Of a DNA stretch of 64,000 nt, positions 20,941 to 31,426 are shown piece by piece. The notes beneath the pieces are model-generated. The model was not told where the DNA came from. It saw only the letters and a list, made by a program, of their open reading frames with translations, and did not search any database. Position numbers and translations under genes: made by a program. Source of the stretch: Leishmania donovani (Eukaryota > Euglenozoa > Kinetoplastea > Trypanosomatida > Trypanosomatidae); assembly GCF_000227135.1 (NCBI RefSeq), contig NC_018231.1, positions 311,849 through 375,848 of the forward strand. The letters run 5' to 3'. Within the stretch, counting starts at the first letter, position 1. Every line of letters begins with the position of its first letter.

Positions 20941-23580
20941 TCAGCGAGAGTAGCTGCGCTTCGGTGTCCGCGCTGAGGGCGGCGGCGACGAGGCGGTCGG
21001 CGGCCCATTGATCCCGACCACTGCCCCACCGCCGCCGTTCGCGTTTCCACCGGCAGCGCCACCGCCTCCACCACTACTACCGGCTGAGCCACCACTCACG
21101 CGGCCACTTCCCGGGATACCGCTGCCGCCGCCGACAGTCGCTGACGGCACTATCAGCCCCGACGTCCAGAGGAGCGCGCTCACACGGCCATCCAGCAGCC
21201 CACTGGCGCCAGCACCCTTGCTGGGAGCGGCGTCGCTGTGGATAAGGGAGGAGGCTAATCGCCGCTGATGCTGCTGCAGCGCATCCCAAGATGTTGTGCT
21301 CTGCCAGCGGCTACCGCCTCCAACACCGCCGGTTGAGCTTGCCGCCGCCGCCGAGACCGCTGCCGGGAGCCCAGCCATGCTGCTCTTCTCACTGGTGGAG
21401 CGGGAGGAGTGCGCGCTGCTCCGGGTGAGATGGAGGTGCACATTCAGTGTGCCAGCGCCACCACCGCTGCCAGAGACAGTGCCGGTGCTCGCGGTAGCTG
21501 ACGGCTCCGTCGATGGAATCCAGTGCGGCGCCGCGGGGCCCGGTAGACTGCCGCGTAGCGGCAGCGCGACAGGAAGGCGGTCAACATCGATGTAATGCTG
21601 CCCGTCTGCGGCCACCGTCTCGGCCTGCGGTACGCACATCCACGGTGCGGCGGCCTGTGGGCGGAGATCGCCACTAGGGCCGCGCAACGTCCCCCCCTTC
21701 GGTTTGTGGCTAACGGCAGCGCTCGTGGCACTCTGCGGGCCATTCACGGGGCCAGTACCGGTGGCCGATGATGTACCACCGGATGCGGACGCAGAAACGC
21801 GACCGAGCCCGGCTCCAGGTGCTGCGGCCACACCTCCCGCTGTGGCCGAAGCGCTGCCGGCTCCACCAGACACCGCGGTGGACAAGCGCAGTCGTATAGC
21901 TGCAGGCAGACGTTTCTGCTGTCCAGTGGCTGCGTCGTAGATGGACCCACCCCAGAGCCACACCGGCAAGTGCGGTGGCACTAGGAGAGGCCCAGTGTAG
22001 TCAGCGATGAACGCCGCCTCATCCTGCACCTCGCGGGTGAAACGCTGAAACTCGGCGTTGGCGACCTTTGCATCCCACTGCAGCAGCTTGCGCAGCGCCA
22101 TGATGACGAGACCGGTGACGTGGCGGCCGTCGAGACAGTGGATGTACAGGGGGTGCATATCCTTGTTCATGATGAGCTGCAGCGCCTCGCTCAGCTCCGA
22201 CGGCAACAGCTGCACCTCGCCCTTGGCGCGTTCGGCGTGAATGTGGTGCAGCTGGATGTGCTCCGCCTCCGCGAAGCACTTGAGGTCGTACGTCGGCGGC
22301 TCAGGAATGAGCGACACCATCGTGCGCAGTCGCAGCCGCCGAATGTATGGGAAGTTCCGCAGGACGGGGTAGGCGCCGCGGTACACCCCGGACTCCACGC
22401 GTGCGAAGCGGAACGGCGGGACGAGGGTCAGGGGTAGGGCCGCAGACAGCGAATCCGAAGCGCCGCTGCCGGCGACAGGATCGGCGTGAAGCTCTTGCTG
22501 GTGGTGCGGCTGCGAGAGGCCTCTTGCCACGGCTGGTACACTACCACCCGTGTCCCTCCCGCTCACACTGCAAGTGGAGCTCCGCTGAGCGGCGTCTTCG
22601 TCGGTTGCTCCAAAGACGGTGCTGAGGTGCGGCGGCGACGCCAGCATGCCGGCCCCGCTGCTGCCTGGATTCTGTGGTGTCCCCACGCCGCCGGTCCCTC
22701 CGCCGGTCCCGGCCGCTGGTGCTGCCGATCCCCGTCGCCCTCCTACGCAGGCTGCCGCGGCGCTGGCGGGCCGATGCAAGCGCAGCCATGGTGCCGCTCC
22801 GGCCATCGAACTCGAGCTGTGCCATACATACACAGGCGCCGCTACCGGCGTAGCAGCAGCAGCAGCAGGCGTGCCACGCGTGGTAGGTGGCGTCGTGAGA
22901 TGCGATCCCCCCACTGCACCGCTTCCAGCGCCGCCGCCGAGTCCAGTGGAGGCAGTGAGAGACTGCGATGACGTTGACAGAGAGCTCGGACTGTTGTGGC
23001 CGGCGCCGTTTTCGACGTCCATCGGGGCACCAGTGGTAGCGGCGCTCACAAGGCCTGGAAACACGTTGCTCCGCGACGATGGCGGGAAGTACGTCGGGGA
23101 TGACGTCGGCACGCCCCATGCGTGTGTCGCCGCTGCCGGATCACTCCCGCCGCGGCTGTGACCATTCACGTGGTGCTGGCCTACAGCCGACGGCCAAGAG
23201 CCGAGGCGATGCACGTAGAAGTACGCAGTCGCCGCGGACGGCGTCGGAAGGGGGGTGGGCAGCGCTAGTGGCGGCGAGGTGTGGTCGCCGCTGGGCGACG
23301 TGACAGTCGTGATTGTCGTTGCCGCAGGCGACAGGCCTGCGCTGCAGGCGGGCTGCGATGACGAGGCCTCAGCTGCGGTACCCCCGCAGCGACTGCCAGG
23401 CAAGTGCTGCTGCACGTGCGACCGCGGTGCCGCTATCGGCAAGGACGTTGGTAAAGCACCGGCTCCGCCTCCCGTCCGCGCCGCATGACTCATCTCCTCA
23501 AAGAGAGCGGCGGCGGCATCGTGTGTGCTGTGCCCTCGGCGCGCCCACATCGAGTGCGGCCGCGGTGGCGGAGCGCTCAT
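20941..23580 (-). CDS. Siw14/Oca-type phosphatase-fold protein, P-loop arginine replaced (probable pseudophosphatase)
   Basis: 879 residues. The only folded domain is at about 390-545, flanked by Gly/Ser/Ala-rich disordered regions. It matches the Siw14/Oca (Y_phosphatase2) family: VESGVYRGAYPVLRNFPYI at about 395-413, MVSLIPEPP at about 421-429, LHHIHAE at about 444-450, and the P-loop HCLDGRHVTG at 481-490. The family P-loop is HCxxGxHRTG. Here Cys482 is kept, but the essential phosphate-binding arginine at 488 is Val. Active members hydrolyse inositol pyrophosphates or phosphotyrosine. This copy is predicted inactive or only phospholigand-binding, like several yeast Oca proteins. The ATG at 23578-23580 lies 18 nt after a textbook acceptor. 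The C-terminal 330 residues are low-complexity, with no membrane segment. Confidence 0.9.
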   Translation of the reverse strand: MSAPPPRPHSMWARRGHSTHDAAAALFEEMSHAARTGGGAGALPTSLPIAAPRSHVQQHLPGSRCGGTAAEASSSQPACSAGLSPAATTITTVTSPSGDHTSPPLALPTPLPTPSAATAYFYVHRLGSWPSAVGQHHVNGHSRGGSDPAAATHAWGVPTSSPTYFPPSSRSNVFPGLVSAATTGAPMDVENGAGHNSPSSLSTSSQSLTASTGLGGGAGSGAVGGSHLTTPPTTRGTPAAAAATPVAAPVYVWHSSSSMAGAAPWLRLHRPASAAAACVGGRRGSAAPAAGTGGGTGGVGTPQNPGSSGAGMLASPPHLSTVFGATDEDAAQRSSTCSVSGRDTGGSVPAVARGLSQPHHQQELHADPVAGSGASDSLSAALPLTLVPPFRFARVESGVYRGAYPVLRNFPYIRRLRLRTMVSLIPEPPTYDLKCFAEAEHIQLHHIHAERAKGEVQLLPSELSEALQLIMNKDMHPLYIHCLDGRHVTGLVIMALRKLLQWDAKVANAEFQRFTREVQDEAAFIADYTGPLLVPPHLPVWLWGGSIYDAATGQQKRLPAAIRLRLSTAVSGGAGSASATAGGVAAAPGAGLGRVSASASGGTSSATGTGPVNGPQSATSAAVSHKPKGGTLRGPSGDLRPQAAAPWMCVPQAETVAADGQHYIDVDRLPVALPLRGSLPGPAAPHWIPSTEPSATASTGTVSGSGGGAGTLNVHLHLTRSSAHSSRSTSEKSSMAGLPAAVSAAAASSTGGVGGGSRWQSTTSWDALQQHQRRLASSLIHSDAAPSKGAGASGLLDGRVSALLWTSGLIVPSATVGGGSGIPGSGRVSGGSAGSSGGGGGAAGGNANGGGGAVVGINGPPTASSPPPSARTPKRSYSR

Positions 23581-25027
23581 CCCGCTCAGAAGGCTTGCTA
23601 GACAAAAAAAAGAAAAATACGTGCGTGTGGCCGCTGTGCTGCATCAACGTGTGTGCACACGCAATGAGTCTGCGCTGGCTGCCCCTAACCTCACTCCGCA
23701 AGGACTTCGAGAAGCATGTGCGACCAGTAAAAGGCACTGCATGCACGCGAAATTCTCACGCCCTCTCAGGCAGAGACACGAGTTGCGCCGCTGATCGACA
23801 GAAGAGGAGGAGGAGGAGGAGGGGGAGGGGGTGGGGGTGGGAGCGCCGGGAGTGAGAAAAAACAAGATGCTGAGCCACCTGCGCTCAGCATGAGTTGATA
23901 CTGCTTGAGAACGCACGATACACGGCGGGCAAACACGTACACAACTTGCAGTAGCCAGCGGGGTGAGCCACACTGATGTCGTGCGCGCGTGTCGCTGCAG
24001 CTTCTACTCTCCGTCTATCGACAGCATGGTTTGAGTGGCGGGTGCGACCGGAAGATTGCCGCGCAACCATCCGCGAACGCAAGAGTGCCGCACATGTGTA
24101 CGCGCGCGTGTTGATGCGCAAGGGTCAGCGGGATGCCGTGGCAGGGAGGGAGGGAAAGACGGGAGGGGAAACGGTTGCACGCGAAGAGCGGTGCCCAGTC
24201 GACATGCGAAACGTGGCGGCGTGCTCACAAAGAGTGCACGACTGCGCCTGGACGCGTGCGGGTATCGGCGTCATATATCCTCTCCGCCCCCCCCCCCAGA
24301 CAAACACACATACAGGCCCACACACATGCACAGAGCTGCCTGCACGTCCTGTTCTAGTTGGCAGCCCGTGTCGTCATCGCTGGGGCTTGTTGTGATGCTC
24401 GCTCGGTGTGTTTTCTTTCTTATTACGCTTACGTCAGTCGACCAACAGGGGAGAGAACGGGACGGGATACGTCGGACCGGGAAGGGATGGGGGGGGCACG
24501 CCGATGGCTTCGCAGCACAACAGCACCGCCGCCTGTCCTCTCTTCCGCGTTCACTACCACGCATGGACAGGCATCCCACCTTTCTGTCGAACCTGCGGGC
24601 GCTCTGCTTCACCACCACCAACGCTGACGCCCCGGCCTCCTCGCCATCATTCTTATCATTCTTCCCCTAATTCTGTGTATTTACGCCGTGATCAGCGCTG
24701 CTGCGACGTAAAAGTCGCCGCACACTCGCACACGCACTCGGAGGCGCATGGACAGCAGAAACGAAGAGGACAGAGAGTGGATGAAGCAGGCACGCCATCC
24801 GGCATGACCGTTGAGGCCTCTCCCTCCCCCTAACACCCATCACACCACGAATACGTTGTCGTGGGGCTCTGCCTTGGTGGGGCGCTGTTTATTCGATGTG
24901 TCTGCACCGTTCGGCATATGTCGCCATAGCCGCTGCTCTCATCATCATCATCGCCATCCCTCGCCCCCCCTCTCCCCTGCACAGTCGTCCTTTGCCCTCA
25001 TCTCTGCCGCCTTGCTTTATTTCCGAC
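23581..25027. other. Intergenic, 1.4 kb: phosphatase-like 5' side / rhomboid-like 3' side
   Basis: Apart from the acceptor at 23598-23617 I see no gene. The interval has a GGA/GGGA-rich patch at 23800-23850 and a C run at about 24288-24298. Open frames here lack any family signal. Confidence 0.55.
23598..23617 (-). promoter_or_regulatory. Strong trans-splice acceptor for the phosphatase-like gene
   Basis: The minus strand carries an almost pure T tract (23617-23602) followed at once by AG at 23599-23598, 18 nt before the ATG at 23580. This is the clearest acceptor in the window and supports the chosen start. Confidence 0.65.
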
Positions 25028-26218
25028 TTAGAGCGTGGCAGTGAGCTTGTCGAGACCCAGCATGCGAGTCGGCAGGGCCCAGAAGAGGTACGCCATGAGG
25101 GCACCGCCGGTGGCCGCGCCGTGCTCCTCCGGCTTCGTCGTGAAGATGCGCCAGACGTCGATCACCATAACGAACGCCGTCAGCACGAGGAAGGGGATCG
25201 GCGGCTGCTGAATGAAGTTCAGGTGACGGAAGATGAGCCCCTCTATCGCCACGAGACCCATGATGAACGGGTTGGGTCCGTAGCAGCGGCCACGTACCTC
25301 CAACTCGTCCATTCCGTAGTACAGCTCGAATTTCTGCCGCGCCACATGGATGACGCTACCGCCGAGCGTGCAGAGCAGCGCGAAGAAGGTCATGCGCGTG
25401 TTGCCCAGGAAGCCCAGCATCGTGTCGCCGAACTGCCAGAGAAGCCAGCAGTCGATGAGCAGCTGGAGGATGTTCTCTTGATAGAAGGCGTTCGTGAAGA
25501 GGGGGTAAATGCGTGTCCAGTTCTCATGTGAAAGAGTGCAGTGCTCGACCACGAAGTCGCGCCAGTCGTCATTGCCGAGGTTCATGATCAGGTAGCACAT
25601 CACGTTGGCGAGGAAGAGGATCATGACGATGTTGATGGTGTGGAAGGGCGGGGGGAAGGGCAAGTAGCCTGGGCCGGAGTTCATGTTGAACGGGCTCTCC
25701 TGCTCGTTGCCACCACCATCCTTCTGCTCGTCCTCTTCCTCTCCCTTGTAGCGTGCGAGCTTGTTGACGCCCTGCAGCTGGCCGCCACCTTCGCTGCTCT
25801 TCTTTGGGGAGCGCGCAACGCGGGTGGCTCTGGCGACGCCGTAGCAGCGCTGCGCAGCGAAGAGCGACGAGCACGCTGTCGCCATCGGCGAGACCGCGGC
25901 TCCCGCGAAGAACGAGGCGCGCGCCGGGACTACAATGGTAGCGGCGCCGCGCATCGTGCGAAGGGCGGTCAGGCTTGTCGGAAGCGCCGACAGCTTCCGC
26001 TGCGTCAGCGTCGACGACACAGGCAGCGATCCCGAATGGAGGGCGCGCATGGCGGTTGCTGAGGCGTGCACCGTGAGAAGACGGTTGCTGCTAGTGCTGC
26101 TGCTCATGGCGCAGCGCATTATCGCGGGCGATGACGACACTCTTGCTGCCGCCGCTGTCGCCAGCCGTGAAATCCGCTGTGCGCCACAGCGCGCGGCGAA
26201 GAAGCATGGCTGCTGCAT
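25028..26218 (-). CDS. Mitochondrial rhomboid-like protein lacking the catalytic serine (TimRhom-like)
   Basis: 396 residues from the ATG at 26216-26218; the frame is open 151 codons further up, but that part does not look conserved. Residues 1-140 are Arg/Ser/Ala/Thr-rich with almost no acidic residues, typical of a mitochondrial presequence. Hydrophobic segments lie at about 193-213, 248-265, 268-290, 314-332, 340-358 and 367-388, a six-helix rhomboid layout. The rhomboid GxSG catalytic site reads GPNP at 314-317, so the nucleophile Ser is Asn. The TM6 histidine remains at about 366 (HGAATGGALM). Trypanosomatid inner-membrane presequence translocase contains two rhomboid-like subunits, TimRhom I and II, and this fits that class. 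I cannot tell which one, and a Derlin-like protein is a less likely alternative. Confidence 0.82.
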   Translation of the reverse strand: MQQPCFFAARCGAQRISRLATAAAARVSSSPAIMRCAMSSSTSSNRLLTVHASATAMRALHSGSLPVSSTLTQRKLSALPTSLTALRTMRGAATIVVPARASFFAGAAVSPMATACSSLFAAQRCYGVARATRVARSPKKSSEGGGQLQGVNKLARYKGEEEDEQKDGGGNEQESPFNMNSGPGYLPFPPPFHTINIVMILFLANVMCYLIMNLGNDDWRDFVVEHCTLSHENWTRIYPLFTNAFYQENILQLLIDCWLLWQFGDTMLGFLGNTRMTFFALLCTLGGSVIHVARQKFELYYGMDELEVRGRCYGPNPFIMGLVAIEGLIFRHLNFIQQPPIPFLVLTAFVMVIDVWRIFTTKPEEHGAATGGALMAYLFWALPTRMLGLDKLTATL

Positions 26219-26978
26219 GTTTAGCGACGGGAACGATGAGGGGTGGTGGTGTGAGGGGTGTGGGCGTGAGGGTGGCGGAAGGGCACAGGCAGAAAGGCAA
26301 CGTCTGTGAGCAGACACGACGGAGGACGCAACCGCACGAAATGAAACTCCCCAAGTAGGTTGCACTGTAAAGGCAGTGGTAGAGACGCGAAAGACAGGCA
26401 CCAGCTCACTCGGACGACGCACGTACGCGCCGTGCGACCCACAAGCAGGAGCGTGGAGGAGGGCAACACTGTGCGCAGGTGTATAGGCCGACGACGAAGT
26501 ACGTGCACGAGAGGCAGAGGCGGAGAGAGGGTGGAGGGATCGGAGAAGCGATGCGCGGGGTGACCGCGTCACGAGCACGACAGGGACACGCTCCTCGAGG
26601 GCCCCAAGGCATGGACTAGCCCACCACCACCACTGCCGTGGGAGCACCCAGCAGGAATGATTTACATCCACTACGTGAAGACGCGGAAGCTGGCGGGTCG
26701 TCGTTGCGAGAACTCATCCAGATCCGCGCACGCAGCAACACTTTGGTGCTCTTTCTCGATCACGTCCTCTTCGCTTCATCCACTGGGGGAGGGAGGGCTG
26801 CGCGGACTCCAGCTGGCGCACACGAAACTACACCCACACACCTTCACGCAGACGGCAACGCGCTTGTACGGGCTGGCGCGCACGCACATGGAAGCAAACC
26901 CATCGATCCTTATCGTCCTCGCGCTTCGGCAACACGCACGCCCTCCTCCGACCCGTGAGAAAGGCAAAAAAAAAAATA
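26219..26978. other. Intergenic: rhomboid-like 5' side / uL30m 3' side
   Basis: No gene. Minus-strand pyrimidine-rich sequence at about 26283-26222 sits immediately upstream of the rhomboid-like ATG with no AG before it, so the acceptor is probably AG at 26305-26304. An A run at about 26966-26976 precedes the uL30m stop. Confidence 0.5.
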
Positions 26979-27644
26979 TTACGCAGTCGTCGCTGCTGCT
27001 GCTGCTGCTGCTGCTCCGCCACCACCCTGCTGCTGCTGCTGCAGTGCATGACGCTTTTCCTCCAGGAGCCGTTTCTCAAGCTGATCGCGGTGCATCACGT
27101 CACGCAGCCGCATGCGCCGCAGTCGCATAAAGTTCATCTTGCTGCGCATGTGCGGGTTGGCGACGGAGCCGCCCCGGCCAAACGTTGGTGGGATCTGCGC
27201 CGCCAAATCGCGAAACGAGATGTGCTCCGGAATCCCGATGAGCGCCTTCGCTTCGTCGAGGTCGAGCTGGTCGATGCGGACAACGTGGCGCACCCGCCAA
27301 ATTCGCTTTCGCACTGACGGGATGTCCGGCACGACGGTGGTCTGCCCCATAAACTCCAGGCGGAGCTCGCGCAGCATGCGGTTCACCTCCCACGAGAACT
27401 TGAAGGGGTGGTCTATGCACGTAACGATGAACACATTCCCGACGCGGCGGTAGGGACCAGCCGCGATGGTCGTCGTCGACGTGGCGGTGCTTGCGGGTGC
27501 TGCGGCTAGTACGGACGGTGTTAGGTGAACATCACGGCGGCACACCGCAGCAGGGCGCAGGCTGGTCGGTGTCTGGGCTGCTGCAACTGCGACGCTTGCT
27601 GCCACAGCCGGCGAGGCGGTGATGCATCGAAGAAGTCGTAACAT
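26979..27644 (-). CDS. Mitochondrial large-subunit ribosomal protein uL30m
   Basis: 221 residues. Residues 1-60 are an Ala/Ser/Thr/Arg presequence. Residues about 68-125 match the ribosomal L30 fold: VFIVTCIDHPFKF, then helix WEVNRMLRELRLEFMGQ, then the signature VVPDIPSVRKRIWRVRHVV (about 104-122), equivalent to the HPDTPSIRGMIRKVRHLV block of the family. The C-terminal 95 residues are a kinetoplastid-type extension, basic and ending in Gln, Gly and Ala runs. It acts in the mitoribosome 50S-equivalent subunit. The frame is open to 28136, but the acceptor at 27683-27682 lies downstream of that and the extension is translated repeat, so the ATG at 27642-27644 is the start. Confidence 0.93.
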   Translation of the reverse strand: MLRLLRCITASPAVAASVAVAAAQTPTSLRPAAVCRRDVHLTPSVLAAAPASTATSTTTIAAGPYRRVGNVFIVTCIDHPFKFSWEVNRMLRELRLEFMGQTTVVPDIPSVRKRIWRVRHVVRIDQLDLDEAKALIGIPEHISFRDLAAQIPPTFGRGGSVANPHMRSKMNFMRLRRMRLRDVMHRDQLEKRLLEEKRHALQQQQQGGGGAAAAAAAATTA

Positions 27645-27681
27645 GAGCGAGTGGAAAGTCAACCAACGTATCCGCTGTGCT

Positions 27682-27747
27682 CTGTGCACGTGCGTATGTT
27701 TGCGCGGGTTGCGCATCACAGTGAGAAAGAGGAGTATAGAATAGGGC
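27682..27747 (-). promoter_or_regulatory. Candidate trans-splice acceptor for uL30m
   Basis: A minus-strand pyrimidine-rich tract at about 27747-27722 is followed by the first AG at 27683-27682, giving a 5' UTR of about 37 nt before the ATG at 27644. It lies inside the over-long open frame and so excludes the upstream start. Confidence 0.45.
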
Positions 27748-28416
27748 AGCAGCGCCACCACGCCAACGATGATGTGGCCCACATGCGCAGCGAGAGAGTT
27801 GGAGGGATGATACGTGAGAGCAGGAGGCGTGTTGTAGATCCGCCTCTTGATGCGTGCGCCCCATAACCACGACATACTGTGGAGGTGGCGACTGAGGAAC
27901 AGAGGGGTGGGGGCGAGCGGCGGCGTCGTCGGCCTGGTGAGAAGCGCGGGGAAAGAGGGGGACCCACGCTTGAGGACGCCGCCGCCGCCGCCACAGCAGC
28001 AGCAGCTTCCAATCGTTGGCGGTCCCTGGGGCCATTTGCCCCCGTTCACCACCACTCGACCGCGTCCCGACGGCCATCCCAGCCCGCCACATGAGGGGGA
28101 TCCCCGCCCTTGGCCATGAAGCACCGCCTCATCCATCTGCCCCGGCGTCCGTGCGAGCCGCAGCGGATGCCTTCTTGGCTGTTGCTTTCAATGTTGTGCG
28201 TGGGCACGTTTCTTCTTCTGCTGCTTACCACACACGCACGCAGGCACGGACACACGGGCGCATGCCCATGAAAGAAACGCCAGCGGTGGACAGCGGCTTT
28301 CTCGTCTTCCTCGCTCTCCCTCTCGAGATTCTTCAGCCTCCGTGTGAGCTGAACTGGGCTTCCAGAGAAGCGGTGGCAGAGGTGTGAACGCCTCTTTTTG
28401 CCTTCTCTCCCTCCGG

Positions 28417-28841
28417 TCGGTTCATCTCTCTGCCATGCGAGATGAATTCCAGTCCATGCCGCCCTCTCACGGCCCTTTCACAGGCCCCCTCCCGCTCCCC
28501 CCTTTCCGCGTGGTGCCAAGCAGCCGTAGGCGGTGTGAGGGGGGCCCAGGTCGGGGAGACACGCTCCAGCCACGCTGGCACGTCGCCCGTCCATATGGAT
28601 CGTACAAGCGTGTGCACGGCCGCCGGTCGCTCTGACCTCCCCCTCTCACGCCCTAGGCACCCTGGCCCTGCCACCACGCGAAGTGGCCCGGCGCCGGCGA
28701 GGGGATAGGAGGGGGTGGAGGGGGAGGGGGGCTCTGCTCGGCTTCCAGCCGGAGAGTGGGCGTGCACTGGCCGCTGAGGCACCACGCGCTGAGGTGTGCG
28801 CACCCCCTCCCCCACCCGTCATCCGGATGCACGAGTTCCAC
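28417..28841 (-). mobile_element. SIDER-like non-autonomous retroposon, copy A
   Basis: 425 bp, matching 59506-59930 in reverse complement with only about ten differences by eye and no length change. Read on the minus strand, the element begins GTGGAACTCG. Within its first 80 bases it carries CACCTCAGCGCGTGGTGCCT, which resembles the CACCTCAACGTGGTGCCAGG core of the 5' signature shared by trypanosomatid ingi/L1Tc/SIDER retroposons (from memory). It ends near an A/G-rich stretch. It lies in the spacer downstream of the 1184-residue gene, about 770 nt upstream of the uL30m ATG, in the same sense as the genes. Leishmania SIDER elements of about 0.5 kb in 3' UTRs are known to influence mRNA stability; whether this copy does so is inference. 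Confidence 0.7.
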
Positions 28842-31426
28842 GGAGACGGTGAGATCGCAAACACCAACGGGACAAGCGAAACGAAAACGAGGGGGAAGCA
28901 GCGAGGGCGGGGCATAGCGATGCAGGTAGCATCGGCAAGGAAAGCGCGCGTGCGCGGGCGGTGGGGACGTGTGGGCAAGCGCGTATGATCCGTCGCAGGC
29001 GTCACACCGGCGCTGCGAGCCGCAGCATCCGCAGCAGCCAGTGACCCATTCCCACAGCAACGGTACCCCCCCTTTCCACCCCTCTCCCCACGCACAGAGA
29101 AGTGAGAGGCTTCTGCTCCACACCGTATTCATTCGGCCACCGCGAACGTGCCAGCACGAACCCCGTGTACGCGTCACACACAGCCACAGCTCACCTGCCT
29201 CTGCTGCACCACGGCTGAGTCCTGGCCGTCTGGGGCGAACCGTCCTGCTGCTGAATCTCGGCCCCGTGTCTTTCGGGCTCGGCTTGTACACCCGCGTACG
29301 TTCTTCGGATGCGTGTTGTGCGAGTGGCGCCAGACGCACACAGGTGAGCTGCACGCTTCGATCATCGCGGACCACCTCCAGGGTTCTGCTCGAGGGCGGA
29401 AAGCGGCGACATCTGTTGTGCGGGTAGGAGGGGGTGGATATAGGTGCATGCCGGATGTGCTCAGGGAGGAAGACAACCAGCCTCAGGTCAGGGCCCTCTG
29501 AGGCCCTGTGCTCTGCCGGCATATGACATGCCTCTCTCCCTCAGTCGCCTCAAGCAGCGGCATCCCGTAATACGGTGTAGGGACTCTCCACCGTGGACTC
29601 CTGATGACTCGATGGCGTAACTCGGGGTGCTCTCCTCAAGCTTCCGGCATATGTGCCGCGTTAGCGCACACCTGGTCGAAAGTAGGGAGATGCCGCATGC
29701 TCCCCGCACGCATGCACGGTGGCGGGGGCTGATTCGTATGGTGTCTTGCCGCGCCCTTTCCCGCCCATCACTCCCGCTCTACTGACCTCTGCATGCGTCG
29801 CTTAGATGCGATGCGCCGTGCAAACTGTGCTTGGCAGCGCGTGCACGCAGTGCTCACCTTCTCTGCATCCTGGCGCCTGCTTCACGGAGACGCTGGTGTC
29901 TGCAGGGGGGGGGGAGGGGTGTGTCTGGACGGCTTGCCCGCATGTGCCGCGACGGGTGGGACGTTGCTGTGAGTCTGTGGCGGCAGGTGGCATTCCGCCC
30001 TCCCCTGCAGCCGCACGCCTCTGACAGGAGTGGGTGTGTCAAGCAGAAGAGGGCCAGCGGATAAGCATGCACCTGCGCACACAGAGCTCATAGCGTGTCG
30101 CACTGAGGGTGGTCGGGGAGAGGGGGCGGTCATCGACACCCAACGGGGGAAGCCCATGCAGTGCGAGCGAGATGTGCGTAATCAGGTCACAGCATGCAAG
30201 ATCATAGCGTGCAGCGAGGTGTGCTTCGAGCCTCGAGCGATCCGCGAGTCTCGCGTGGCATACTGGGCACAACGCCTGGCATGCCGCCCTCATCGAAAAG
30301 CACAAGCGGGGGCAGGGGGGGGGCACCACAATGCTAGCTTAGCAGTAGGCAGCACACCACCTGCACTCCGTCTTGCCGCCGCCTCTCACCCGCCGTTGCA
30401 GGAATCCAAAATGCGAACACCTGCCCCTGCGGGACTGGGCGCGCACGGTCTCCGGCCGTTTCGTAAGCTCAGCATCCTTGCTCATCTGGTGTGGGACGAC
30501 TACCACCGGGAATCTCTTGTCTCGGCGTGTAGCGCGGCTGCGGGGGATGTCGGACCTGGCGTCGAAGGCCGGTGACGAGGTCTGCGATCCACGCAGCTGG
30601 CGTCGCCTCCTGCGGTGCTGATTTTGCAACCTTGCCAACTCCGTCCTTGTGCTCCAACCCGCAATGGCCACAGGCGGGCTGGAATGTGAGGCGCACGCGA
30701 CAGGCCCGCAGCGCCAACACATGTGACCTGATGCATCGTAGCATGCCATTCTCCACCGCTGCAGGGACCGTGTCGGGAGCCATGCGGAGGAAGAACGCGC
30801 CCGCAACAACGGCAACCACACGTGCTTTTTCTGTCTCGTGGGCCGCATCCTGTTATCCGCGCAGCACGCCAAGCCCCGGCTCCGCTTCTTCGCGCTCAGT
30901 GCGAGAGCTGCATGCAAGGGGCGGGTGAGCGGCAGCCTCTTGTCGCCGTACCTGTGAGCGCATGACGGGTATGGGAGCATCGCGGCCGCACCAGGCGCCG
31001 ACGAAGCGGCAAGACGACGAGGAGACACGCGAGCGCCGCAGCCGCTAAGACGCTGACGTGGCAGCGAAAAAAAAAAGGAAAGAGAGCGCACATCACCGGC
31101 GGAGGCGCGGCCGACACGGTGGAGGGTGGACCGATATCGCAAGAGCGAGTGTGCGCCACTAGAGAAATACACACGTAGATACATACATAAACACACACAT
31201 CGATGTACACATACACACGACGGCTGCAGAGGTGCAGGGCGATGCGCACACTATCCTCCCCCACCCACGCTGCAGCCGTCTCGCGAAAGGAAGTGAGAGA
31301 TGGAGCAGGCCCACCTTCAGCACATCCTATTCGACATTGCCGGCATCTGCGTTCGTGGCATCGCGCGGCTCCTCCTCGGCGTCGTCGAAGGTGATCTTGC
31401 TGCTGCCGTTGCTGCTGCTCTCCGGT

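Larger units (their letters stand above)
27645..31426. other. Gene-poor interval, 3.8 kb, with a retroposon-like element
   Basis: The longest stretch without a supported gene. It holds the uL30m acceptor (27682-27747), a SIDER-like element at 28417-28841, and about 2.6 kb of unique-looking, moderately complex sequence up to the stop of the 1184-residue gene. Parts of 29440-30960 are less repetitive than normal spacer and could be older, degenerate retroposon copies, but I could not align them to the intact element by eye. The 285-codon frame at 30339-31196 has no protein-like signal. Confidence 0.5.

Noticed and set aside
30339..31196. 285-codon minus-strand frame in the gene-poor interval
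   Set aside because: Arg/Ser/Cys-rich, no domain, overlaps other frames of equal length, and no clear acceptor before its start.
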